From Bacteroidota bacterium (lineage in GTDB: Bacteria > Bacteroidota > Bacteroidia > Chitinophagales > Chitinophagaceae): a stretch of 64,000 bases of DNA. The DNA is taken from positions 1-64,000 of the forward strand of contig JAFAGR010000070.1 of assembly GCA_023422565.1 (NCBI GenBank). The letters run 5' to 3'. The notes beneath the pieces are model-generated. The model had not been told where the DNA came from. It searched no databases and saw only the letters and a list, made by a program, of their open reading frames with translations. Each line of letters opens with the position of its first letter. Position 1 is the stretch's first letter. Position numbers and translations under genes: made by a program. This document shows, piece after piece, positions 25,453 through 33,754 of this stretch.

Positions 25453-26502
25453 ATGATGAAAAAGATAAGTTTAATGGTCGCGCTGTTCATGTTTGCAGCA
25501 GGCCTCTCAGCCCAGGAAGTAGACAATTCACTGATCCCATACCGAAAGGGAGACAAATGGGGATATGCCACCCCCGATAAAAAAGTAGTGATACAACCAA
25601 AATATACCGACGCAGGTTGGTTCTCTGAAGGCCTTGCTGCGGTTAAGGTCGGCAACAAATGGGGCTATATCAACAAAAGCGGGAAAATGGTTATCCCTGC
25701 AAGATATACGGTAGCAAAATCATTCCGCAAAGGGTATATGCCGAGCAAAACAAATGCAGAGGGTGTGCCGGTGATCTTCGCCGGAGCTTCGCTTACAAAG
25801 GACGGTTATGAAATATGCATTACAGAAAAAGGCGTTCGGATGCCGCAATGCCCTGCTATCCCTGAAAGTTCCGTAGAGCAAAATCAACGCCCGGTGGCCT
25901 CAGTTCAGGTTAGAAAAACGTACACCATGCCAAATAGTGAGGGGTTGTTTGACAAAATCATTGATGATTACCAGGTAGATGGAAGCAATGAAACTTATTA
26001 CATTGCGGTTAAGGGTAACCGTTATGGTGTGTATAACAGTAAGTTCGAAGAGGTTGTTCCGTTTACCTATGATAGTATCCGGGTTAACCGCCAGTCAAAA
26101 ACTCCCTTCCTGGAAGTGGCAAAGAACGGAATGAAGGGAATTGTGCTTACTAACGGTACAGTAGGTATTGAACCCGTTAATTCAAGCCTGATGCCCGTGA
26201 CCACCAACGATGGAGCAGAATATGTGATTGTGAAAAAAGACGGCAAAACCTATGTGCGCGATTTTCGAAACAAAGACCTGATCGCAAAAGGTTATAATGA
26301 TATAGTATACGATAAAAACGGCGGATTTGTGATTACCGGAGATAACGCTTTTAAAGGATATTATTTTCTTGATAACAATGTTATTGAGCCGAAGTATAAA
26401 GAGATCCAGCTGATGGATGGCGGCCAGTACCTCCAGATAACCACCAATACCGGTAAGGTGGGATACATCAGCACCACCGGCGATGAATACTTTGATGAAT
26501 GA
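25453..26502 (+). CDS. WG-repeat exported protein
   Basis: A 349-residue protein with a signal peptide (MMKKISLMVALFMFAAGLSAQ). It contains WG repeats, of which YRKGDKWGYATPDKKVVIQPKY (about 27-48) and VKVGNKWGYINKSGKMVIP are the clearest, with weaker copies later (KGNRYGVYNSKFEEVVP, NTGKVGYISTTGDEYFD). WG repeats are common in exported Bacteroidota proteins and probably fold as beta-propeller or solenoid; function unknown. The frame is open 17 codons upstream, but the signal peptide marks the start at 25453 or 25456. Confidence 0.85.
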   Translation: MMKKISLMVALFMFAAGLSAQEVDNSLIPYRKGDKWGYATPDKKVVIQPKYTDAGWFSEGLAAVKVGNKWGYINKSGKMVIPARYTVAKSFRKGYMPSKTNAEGVPVIFAGASLTKDGYEICITEKGVRMPQCPAIPESSVEQNQRPVASVQVRKTYTMPNSEGLFDKIIDDYQVDGSNETYYIAVKGNRYGVYNSKFEEVVPFTYDSIRVNRQSKTPFLEVAKNGMKGIVLTNGTVGIEPVNSSLMPVTTNDGAEYVIVKKDGKTYVRDFRNKDLIAKGYNDIVYDKNGGFVITGDNAFKGYYFLDNNVIEPKYKEIQLMDGGQYLQITTNTGKVGYISTTGDEYFDE

Positions 26503-26521
26503 CCGCTGGTCTTTCAAAATG

Positions 26522-26552
26522 AAAAAGCTCTGTAAAAACAGGGCTTTTTTTA
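26522..26552 (+). terminator. Rho-independent terminator after the WG-repeat gene
   Basis: AAGCTCTGT and ACAGGGCTT pair (one G-T) over AAAA, followed by TTTTTT. Confidence 0.85.
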
Positions 26553-26579
26553 TTTATAATGTTTCCTACCTTCGATAAT

Positions 26580-26603
26580 AAATAGTTGTTTAACTAACTA
26601 TTT
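26580..26603. promoter_or_regulatory. Palindromic operator candidate of the fadN-like gene
   Basis: Imperfect 24-base palindrome. The outer arms AAATAGTT and AACTATTT pair exactly; 10 of 12 pairs match overall. It follows a promoter-like TACCTTCG (26567-26574, one mismatch to TAnnTTTG) and ends 14 bases before the ATG. This is a likely site for a fatty-acid regulator of TetR type (inference). Confidence 0.45.
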
Positions 26604-26617
26604 TTTAAATTTCAGCC

Positions 26618-28996
26618 ATGAAAAGGAAAATAAATAAGGTAGCCGTGCTTGGTAGCGGAGTGATGGGAAGCCGCATCGCAGCTCATTTCGCCGGTGTGGG
26701 AATCAAGGTTTTACTATTGGACATAGTTCCCAAAGAAGCTTCTGAAAGTTCCTTGCCGTCAGAGAGAAATAAGATCGTAAACGAAGCACTTACAGCGGCA
26801 TTGAAGTCATCGCCTTCTCCCTTGTATCAAAGCGATGCAGCGAAACTGATTACCACGGGCAATTTCACCGACAATATGAAAGATGTGGCATCCTGCGATT
26901 GGATTATTGAAGTGGTAGTGGAGCGGCTTGATGTAAAACAAAACATCTTTACGGAAGTGGAAAAATACCGGAAGCCCGGCACTCTTATCACTTCAAATAC
27001 CTCTGGAATTCCCATTCACATGATGGCAGAAGGAAGAAGTGATGATTTCAAAAAGCATTTTTGCGGCACTCACTTCTTTAACCCCCCGCGATATCTCCGT
27101 TTACTGGAGATTATTCCTACCGATTTTACTGACAAAGATGTTGTGGATTTTTTAATGGAATTCGGTGACGTAGTGCTTGGCAAAACCACCGTACTCTGTA
27201 AAGACACGCCCGCATTCATCGCCAACCGAATTGGTGTTTTCAGCATGATGGCCATAATGCATATTATGGATGAATTAAAATTATCTATTGACGAGATCGA
27301 AGCATTAACCGGGCCTGTTATAGGAAGGCCGAAATCTGCAACCTTCAGAACGGGCGATGTGGTGGGGATTGATACCCTGGTAAAAGTGGCAAATGGCGTG
27401 GCAGAAAACTGTCCGAAAGATGAAGCAAGATCAATCTTTACCATCCCTGCATGGCTCAACAAAATGATCGAACAAAATAAACTTGGTGATAAAACCGGCC
27501 AGGGTTTTTTCAAAAAAGTAAAGGGTGCAGACGGATCAAAAGATATTCAGGTTCTCAACCTCAATACAATGGAGTACGAACCTCGAAAGAAACCGAAGTT
27601 CGCTACACTGGAAGCAGCTAAACCCATTGATGATCTTTACAACAGGTTGAAAATGCTTATCGCCGGAAAAGATAAGGCAGGAGAGTTTTACAAAAAATTT
27701 CATTACCTGCTGTTCTCTTATATCTCCCATCGGATTCCGGAAATAAGTGATGAGATCTATCGCCTGGATGAAGCGATGAAAGCCGGCTTTGGTTGGGAGA
27801 TCGGCGCCTTCGAATCGTGGGATGTACTGGGCGTTGAAAATATTTTAAAAGAAATGGAAGCGGCCGGCCACACGGCTTCTCTATGGGTGAAGGAAATGCT
27901 GGCGAAAGGGATTAAGAACTTTTACAAAGTTGAAGACGGTAAGCAATTTTATTATGACCTGAATGCCGGCGGATATCAGCCTATGCCGGGAGGTGATGCT
28001 TTCATTGTAATGAAAAATTTCGCGGGTAAAACAGTTTGGAAAAACAGCGCCTGCAGAACCTACCATCTTGGCGATAATGTGTTGGGCCTTGAATGGTATA
28101 CGAAGATGGGAAGTATAGGAGGCGAAGTACTGGAAGGAATTCAGCGATCCATAAGTTTGGCGGAAGACAAATACAAAGGGCTGGTGATAGCCAACGAAGG
28201 CCCTAATTTCAGTGCAGGTGCAAATGTGGGAATGATCTTTATGCTGGCGATTGAGCAGGATTATGATGAAATAGATATGGCCATAAGAATGTTTCAGGAT
28301 ACGGTAATGCGGGTGAGGTATTCTTCAATTCCCGTGGTTGTTGCCCCTCATGGACTGGCTTTGGGCGGAGGTTGCGAGATCAGCCTGCATGCCGATAAGG
28401 TTATTGCCGCTGCTGAAACCTATACAGGATTAGTGGAAGCAGGCATAGGCGTGATTCCCGGGGGCGGCGGAACAAAAGAATTTGTTCTCCGCGCATCAGA
28501 CGAAGTGCACCAGGGAGAGCCCGAGACTGTTACGCTTCAAAACCGCTTTCTTACAATTGCTACTGCAAAGGTTGCCACATCAGCACACGAAGCCTTTAAA
28601 ATGGGTATCTACCGGAAAGGCATAGACGAAATTGTACTGAACCCATCAAGAAGAATTTCACGGGCAAAAGAATCTGTGATTGAATTGTATGACAACGGTT
28701 ACGTTACTCCGGTTCAACGTACAGACATTCGTGTGCAGGGCCGGTTAATGTTGGGCGCACTGCATGCCGGTATAAACGGAATGTGGCGGGGGAAATATGC
28801 TACCGATCACGATGTAGTGGTGGCAAAAAAACTTGCCTATGTTATGTGCGGAGGCGATTTAAGCGAACCCGCACTCGTAAGCGAGCAATACCTTCTAAAA
28901 CTTGAAAGAGAAGCATTCCTCAGCCTGACCGCAGAAAAGAAAACACTTGAGCGAATTCAAAGCATATTAAAAACGGGTAAACCTCTTCGAAACTAA
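26618..28996 (+). CDS. 3-hydroxyacyl-CoA dehydrogenase / enoyl-CoA hydratase, FadN type
   Basis: Two-step beta-oxidation protein of 792 residues. The N-terminal dehydrogenase (about 1-390) has VAVLGSGVMGSRIAAHFAG for NAD binding and the FFNPPRYLRLLEII segment with the catalytic region. The C-terminal crotonase domain (about 470-680) has GPNFSAGANVGM and HGLALGGGCEISLHAD for the oxyanion hole and acyl-CoA. This order, dehydrogenase first, is that of Bacillus FadN and is the reverse of FadB/FadJ. The LD-carboxypeptidase-like gene shares the base at 28996. Confidence 0.92.
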   Translation: MKRKINKVAVLGSGVMGSRIAAHFAGVGIKVLLLDIVPKEASESSLPSERNKIVNEALTAALKSSPSPLYQSDAAKLITTGNFTDNMKDVASCDWIIEVVVERLDVKQNIFTEVEKYRKPGTLITSNTSGIPIHMMAEGRSDDFKKHFCGTHFFNPPRYLRLLEIIPTDFTDKDVVDFLMEFGDVVLGKTTVLCKDTPAFIANRIGVFSMMAIMHIMDELKLSIDEIEALTGPVIGRPKSATFRTGDVVGIDTLVKVANGVAENCPKDEARSIFTIPAWLNKMIEQNKLGDKTGQGFFKKVKGADGSKDIQVLNLNTMEYEPRKKPKFATLEAAKPIDDLYNRLKMLIAGKDKAGEFYKKFHYLLFSYISHRIPEISDEIYRLDEAMKAGFGWEIGAFESWDVLGVENILKEMEAAGHTASLWVKEMLAKGIKNFYKVEDGKQFYYDLNAGGYQPMPGGDAFIVMKNFAGKTVWKNSACRTYHLGDNVLGLEWYTKMGSIGGEVLEGIQRSISLAEDKYKGLVIANEGPNFSAGANVGMIFMLAIEQDYDEIDMAIRMFQDTVMRVRYSSIPVVVAPHGLALGGGCEISLHADKVIAAAETYTGLVEAGIGVIPGGGGTKEFVLRASDEVHQGEPETVTLQNRFLTIATAKVATSAHEAFKMGIYRKGIDEIVLNPSRRISRAKESVIELYDNGYVTPVQRTDIRVQGRLMLGALHAGINGMWRGKYATDHDVVVAKKLAYVMCGGDLSEPALVSEQYLLKLEREAFLSLTAEKKTLERIQSILKTGKPLRN

Positions 28997-29910
28997 TGAT
29001 TACATTTCCTCCCTTTCTGAAACCAGGAGATACAATTGCAGTTACTTGCCCTGCCGGCTACATGGCTGCAGAAAAAGCGGTCACCTGTATAGAAACTTTA
29101 AGGAGTTGGGGCTACAAAGTAATTGTGGGTGCTACATTAGGCAGCGGCTCAATGAATTATTTCAGCGGAAGTGACGAGGAAAGGCTTAACGAACTTCAGG
29201 CAATGCTTGATGACAAAAACATCAACGCGATCCTTTTTGGGAGAGGAGGTTACGGCACGGGACGAATAATTGACAAAATAAATTTTAAGAAGTTCTGCAA
29301 ATACCCCAAGTGGCTGATAGGTTTCAGCGACATCACTATTCTGCATAATCATCTGCTTTCAAAGTATAAGATCGCTTCCATTCACGGGTCAATGGCAGCC
29401 TTGTTTAATGACTCAGCCGCGGTTAACTCTATCAACTCATTAAAAACTTTGATTTCAGGCGAAAACAATTCGTATACAATTGCTCCGAACACAAATAATA
29501 TTTTCGGAAATGCAACCGGAACAATGGTAGGCGGAAATCTCGCGCTGCTTTGCAACATAATCGGCACTGCAAGTGATTTTAAAACCAAAGGCAAAATCCT
29601 TTTTATAGAAGACATAGGTGAATACGTTTACAGCGTAGACAGAATGTTCTCGCAACTTCACAGGGCCGGTAAACTAAAAAATTTGCAAGCACTTATTATG
29701 GGTGGGTTTACAGATATGAAAGACACTGAACGGCCTTTTGGAAAATCAATCGGGGAAGTATTGCAGGAATGGGCGGAAGTTGCGAATTGCCCTGTGGCCT
29801 TCGATTTTCCGGTAAGCCATGGAAGCAAAAACCTCTCTTTAATTACCGGAGGAAAATACCGGTTAAAAATTTCAGCAGAGAACACAACCTTGAAACTCCT
29901 GAAACGTTAA
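28996..29910 (+). CDS. S66 family peptidase (LD-carboxypeptidase type)
   Basis: A 304-residue cytosolic serine peptidase of the LdcA/MccF family. FGRGGYGTGRIID and GFSDITILHNHL (about 105-116) hold the conserved strand and nucleophilic serine; the downstream glutamate and histidine fit EDIGEYVY and VSHGSKNLS. LdcA cuts the L-Lys/DAP-D-Ala bond of peptidoglycan tetrapeptides; MccF relatives cleave peptidyl-nucleotides. Its start overlaps the fadN-like stop (TAATG), so the two are co-translated, although the pathways differ. Confidence 0.9.
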   Translation: MITFPPFLKPGDTIAVTCPAGYMAAEKAVTCIETLRSWGYKVIVGATLGSGSMNYFSGSDEERLNELQAMLDDKNINAILFGRGGYGTGRIIDKINFKKFCKYPKWLIGFSDITILHNHLLSKYKIASIHGSMAALFNDSAAVNSINSLKTLISGENNSYTIAPNTNNIFGNATGTMVGGNLALLCNIIGTASDFKTKGKILFIEDIGEYVYSVDRMFSQLHRAGKLKNLQALIMGGFTDMKDTERPFGKSIGEVLQEWAEVANCPVAFDFPVSHGSKNLSLITGGKYRLKISAENTTLKLLKR

Positions 29911-30713
29911 GAGCTTTTCATCCAGTATAACAAAGTAGTCTGGTAGTTTTTACTTCTGCCAAGGTCATTATGACTCCCACCCTCAATTTCCACAAACTTG
30001 TCTCCTTTTTTTAGAACGCTTTTTAATTTAGCTGCTTCACGAAGAGGTATTGTCCGGTCCTTGGTTCCATGAAAAATTAATACCGGTTCCTCCACATCTC
30101 CAAGAAACTTTTTTGTGGGTATTTTAAAGTTGCTCATCCTCTCAACCGGATAGATGAATGCATAAGTAGAGAATAAGGACGGAACACTTGAATATGGCGT
30201 TTCCAATATTAAAGATTGGTTATTGGAATTGGCCGCCACATATGCAGCAATACCGCTGCCTAAAGACCGGCCGTACAAATGAATTTTGTCACCTGCAATC
30301 TTTTCTCCTGCAAGTTTTCTAACCTGCATCGCATGATAGTACAACCGCTCTTCGGTTAGCTTACCGGTGGTTTTTCCGAACGTAGGATAATCGTGCATCC
30401 ATACCTCAAAACCTTGGGAAGTAAAAAATTGTGCACTGCTTTCATACCATGAAACGTTTTTCATATTGCCATGAAAATAGATCACGAGCCCACGTGAGGG
30501 CGTATCTGGCCTGAACTTGACCAAATGAATTTTCTCGTATTTATTTACGGGGATAAACACCTCTTCCACGCTGCTTTTAAAATCATACTTATAATCTGGC
30601 GGAACAGGCTCGGGATGAAAAAGAAAGCTTTCCTGAAAATGATACAACCCGATACCGATAAGGCAGTAAATGATCAGCACTATTTTTAATATCCGTAGTA
30701 TTTTTCTCTTCAT
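29907..30713 (-). CDS. Alpha/beta hydrolase, membrane-anchored
   Basis: A 268-residue protein with an N-terminal hydrophobic anchor (about 9-27), a strand-oxyanion region VIYFHGN and the nucleophile motif GRSLGSG. The acid candidate is in FHGTKDRTIP and the histidine in GGSHNDLGRS. It resembles the esterases annotated as BEM46/alpha-beta hydrolase domain 12-13 type. The end overlaps the S66 stop by 4 bases. It is a paralogue of the next gene upstream, which lies 1 base away; substrates unknown. Confidence 0.88.
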   Translation of the reverse strand: MKRKILRILKIVLIIYCLIGIGLYHFQESFLFHPEPVPPDYKYDFKSSVEEVFIPVNKYEKIHLVKFRPDTPSRGLVIYFHGNMKNVSWYESSAQFFTSQGFEVWMHDYPTFGKTTGKLTEERLYYHAMQVRKLAGEKIAGDKIHLYGRSLGSGIAAYVAANSNNQSLILETPYSSVPSLFSTYAFIYPVERMSNFKIPTKKFLGDVEEPVLIFHGTKDRTIPLREAAKLKSVLKKGDKFVEIEGGSHNDLGRSKNYQTTLLYWMKSS

Positions 30714-30714
30714 T

Positions 30715-31503
30715 TTAATATTGCAAGATATCGCGAATTATATTGTGGTATTCGGGAAAGGACGGAAGATTGTTGTGGCCGCCGCCTGCTATGCGCACCA
30801 GCGTTATTTTCTTTGGATTGAGTTGTTGAAGTTTCTCACTGTTTCTTATAGGTATCAACCAATCTTTTGTACCATGCAGTATGTAAGTGTGACAGTTTAC
30901 ATGAATAATCCATCTGTCTGTTCTCAAATGATAACGCAATAAAAACCGCATCGGCAAGAAAGGAAGAAAACGCTCCACAACCTTTTTAAAATTATAATAT
31001 GGAGAATCCAGGATAAGATACCTGGGCTTGTTATCGCTCGCGATCTTGGCTGCAAATCCGCTACCAAGGCTTCTTCCATATACAATTAAATGATGCTCCG
31101 CGTATTGAACAGCCAGCGTATCATATAAAAATTGCATATCTCCAAGCATATCCTTCTCAGAACGCTTTCCGGTGCTCTTTCCAAAACCCCGGTAATCAAC
31201 GAGTACTACATCATAGTTATACCTGTAAAAATCTTTCGCATATTTGGCCCAGCCTTTTATGCTTCGTGTATTTCCATGAAAGTAAAGAATTAGGCCTAAA
31301 GGTTTGGAACAGGTGAAGTGAAGCCCGTTTATGCGTACCCCTGGTTCAACGTCAAAATTGAGTTCCCTGAACGGGATATCGTATTTATAAGTAAAATCCT
31401 GATGTAGCTTTTCAGGTTTAAAGATGATCTGCTCCTGAACAAGATAAACGAGAACTAACAGTACCGCATATCCTAAAATAAAGTAAACCAGTACTTCGCT
31501 CAT
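30715..31503 (-). CDS. Alpha/beta hydrolase, membrane-anchored (tandem paralogue)
   Basis: A 262-residue protein built like its downstream neighbour: N-terminal hydrophobic segment (about 5-22), LYFHGNTRS, nucleophile motif YGRSLGSGFAAK, acid in HGTKDWLIP and histidine in GGHNNLP. The 1-base spacing and shared motifs indicate a tandem duplication and an operon. The upstream gap to kup (31504-31610) holds degenerate GGTTAGTTAG-type sequence and nothing I can assign. Confidence 0.88.
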   Translation of the reverse strand: MSEVLVYFILGYAVLLVLVYLVQEQIIFKPEKLHQDFTYKYDIPFRELNFDVEPGVRINGLHFTCSKPLGLILYFHGNTRSIKGWAKYAKDFYRYNYDVVLVDYRGFGKSTGKRSEKDMLGDMQFLYDTLAVQYAEHHLIVYGRSLGSGFAAKIASDNKPRYLILDSPYYNFKKVVERFLPFLPMRFLLRYHLRTDRWIIHVNCHTYILHGTKDWLIPIRNSEKLQQLNPKKITLVRIAGGGHNNLPSFPEYHNIIRDILQY

Positions 31504-31610
31504 GCAGGTGGTTGGATGTTTGCCCGCCGTAGGAGGGGTTGGGAGGTTGGTTAGTTAGAATGATTGTTTAGCATTGACTAACAACTTAAAACTAACGAAC
31601 TATCTACTAA

Positions 31611-33605
31611 TCAATATCCTTCCTCTTCATTATGAAATATCCTCTTCAGCTTAAGCTTTCTGTAAGGGGCAACTACAAGCGGGAATTTCTCAATCAGCAC
31701 ATTGCTTTGTTCAAGGCCAAAGCTCTTTTCTTCTGTTGCGCTAAGTTGCTTGATCCAGAAGTAAAACTTCATCACCATTCTTTCCATAAAGGGAAGTTCA
31801 TTATCCTGGCTAAGGAATTTTTCCAGCACTATAAACTGAAAATCGCCCACCATGTTTTGTTTCTGCTGGCTTTCATACCGGCTCATGATATTCACTTCCC
31901 GGTTGGCCACGAGGTCTTCCACAACTTTTTTAAACATCAGGTTGATGCGCGGCGCGATTCGGAATCCCAGCCTGAACTCCACCCGGATGATATCGTTAGG
32001 GATAATGTGCTCAACGGAATATTCGCTTGTGTAGGGATCATCCGTTGTATCTACGTGAATGAACCAGTAGATATCCGCCCTTTTTGGCTTGCCACCGAGA
32101 ATGCTGTAAGTGATCTTGTGTTCAATCTCTTTATGGTTATTAGCGCTGGTTAAATAGACGAGATGGGTTGCATACTTGGGGATGGAAGTGTCGTTGCTAA
32201 GCTCTTCTATCTTAGGAATATATTCGTCTACGCGCACAAATTCCACATAACGATTTTTAATTTTCCGTGACCTGTACCACACATACATTACGCCAAACAT
32301 CAGTAAGCCGATGATCATTGAAATATATCCACCCCTACTGAACTTAGCCAGGAGCGAGCCCAGGTAATTTAATTCAATGGCGAGGAAGGTGATGAGAAAA
32401 ACGTAGATCAGAAATTTATTAACCCTGTGCAATACGAGGTAGTTCGCGAAGAGTACCGTGGTCATAAGCATGGTAGCGATAATAGCTAGGCCATATGCAG
32501 CCTCCATCCTGGCGGACTCACGGAAGTATAACACCACTATCACACAGCCTGCCCATAACAAGAAATTCACGCCCGGAATGAATATTTGACCTTTCGCTTC
32601 GGAGGGATAATGAGTACGCATTCTTGGCCAAAGGCTAAGCCGCATTGCTTCGTTGATCAGTGTGAATGCACCTGTTACCATTGCCTGACTGGCAATTACG
32701 GCTGCGGCGGTAGCGATCAACACTCCGGGGCCGATGAACCACGGGGGCATCAGGTCATAAAAAGCATTGATCCCCTGTGATTCACGAAAAGCGGCACTCA
32801 TAAAATCACCGGTATGATATTTTAATAAACTTGCTCCCTGGCCGAAATAATTCAGCAACAAGCAAATCTTCACGAAAACCCAGGAGATGCGGATATTTTC
32901 CCTTCCGCAGTGGCCAAGATCGCTATAAATTGCTTCAGCTCCGGTAGTACAAAGAAACACCGCTCCGAGTAGCCAGAACCCGCCGGGATATGTGTTTAGA
33001 AAATTGATTGCATAATAAGGATTGAGCGCTTCAAGAATTGTAAGGTCATCCGTAATATGATAAAGGCCGAGGAGGGCAAGCATCGTGAACCATGCCGTCA
33101 TGAAAGGGCCGAAAAATTTCCCGATTTTGGCCGTACCGAATTGTTGAGTGAAGAAGAAAAGACTTATGATTATTATTACGATATAAACAACAGTTGATTT
33201 TTCTATACTGTGGAAGCCGGGCAACTCCTTTAAACCCTCCACTGCAGAAGTAATTGATATGGGCGGTGTTATTATTCCATCGGCCATAAGTGCGGCGCCT
33301 CCTATCATTGCAGGCATTACAAGCCACTTCCTTCTTCGCCGTACCAAGGCAAACAGCGCAAAAATGCCACCTTCTCCCCGGTTATCCGCACGCAACACGA
33401 GTACAACATATTTAATGGTTGTCTGAAAAGTAAGCGTCCAGATAATAAGCGAAAGAGTGCCAAGAATTAACTCTCTGCTAATTACACGTTCCTGGATGAT
33501 TGAGTTGAAAACATACAAAGGAGAGGTTCCGATATCTCCGTAAATAATTCCTAAGGCAATTAGTAGTCCGGCGCCGGATACTTTGTTAAGCTGTTTTCCT
33601 GCCAT
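31611..33605 (-). CDS. kup: KUP-type potassium uptake protein
   Basis: Integral membrane potassium transporter of 664 residues. The N-terminal GIIYGDIGTSPLYVFNSI is the family signature; about twelve hydrophobic segments cover residues 10-460, and the C-terminal 200 residues are soluble. Kup symporters import K+ with protons. A strong TAnnTTTG promoter with a palindrome inside its spacer lies just upstream. Confidence 0.96.
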   Translation of the reverse strand: MAGKQLNKVSGAGLLIALGIIYGDIGTSPLYVFNSIIQERVISRELILGTLSLIIWTLTFQTTIKYVVLVLRADNRGEGGIFALFALVRRRRKWLVMPAMIGGAALMADGIITPPISITSAVEGLKELPGFHSIEKSTVVYIVIIIISLFFFTQQFGTAKIGKFFGPFMTAWFTMLALLGLYHITDDLTILEALNPYYAINFLNTYPGGFWLLGAVFLCTTGAEAIYSDLGHCGRENIRISWVFVKICLLLNYFGQGASLLKYHTGDFMSAAFRESQGINAFYDLMPPWFIGPGVLIATAAAVIASQAMVTGAFTLINEAMRLSLWPRMRTHYPSEAKGQIFIPGVNFLLWAGCVIVVLYFRESARMEAAYGLAIIATMLMTTVLFANYLVLHRVNKFLIYVFLITFLAIELNYLGSLLAKFSRGGYISMIIGLLMFGVMYVWYRSRKIKNRYVEFVRVDEYIPKIEELSNDTSIPKYATHLVYLTSANNHKEIEHKITYSILGGKPKRADIYWFIHVDTTDDPYTSEYSVEHIIPNDIIRVEFRLGFRIAPRINLMFKKVVEDLVANREVNIMSRYESQQKQNMVGDFQFIVLEKFLSQDNELPFMERMVMKFYFWIKQLSATEEKSFGLEQSNVLIEKFPLVVAPYRKLKLKRIFHNEEEGY

Positions 33606-33623
33606 GATAAAGTTGACCTCTCA

Positions 33624-33652
33624 CAAATGTATTATGAATAATATTATTCCAA
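33624..33652 (-). promoter_or_regulatory. kup promoter with palindromic spacer
   Basis: On the minus strand TTG (33652-33650), 18 bases, then TACATTTG (33631-33624), a full match to the Bacteroidota promoter. The spacer holds the perfect 14-base palindrome GAATAATATTATTC (33636-33649), a position where a bound protein would exclude RNA polymerase. Confidence 0.65.
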
Positions 33653-33699
33653 CAAAAACATTCGGAAAAGCAAATAGAAAGAGAAAAATACAGAAGGAA

Positions 33700-33739
33700 T
33701 AAAAAAAGATCAGCCTCCTCAAAGTTCCGGAGGCTGATC
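33700..33739 (-). terminator. Terminator of the dcw cluster, after ftsZ
   Basis: GATCAGCCTCC and GGAGGCTGATC form a perfect 11-bp stem over a 10-base loop; on the minus strand a run of seven T follows. It is the strongest hairpin in the window. Confidence 0.92.
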
Positions 33740-33754
33740 CCGGGTTCAGAAGGC

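Noticed and set aside
31632..32153. 173-codon open frame antisense to the kup C-terminus
   Set aside because: Antisense to conserved coding sequence; no signal, domain or start context.
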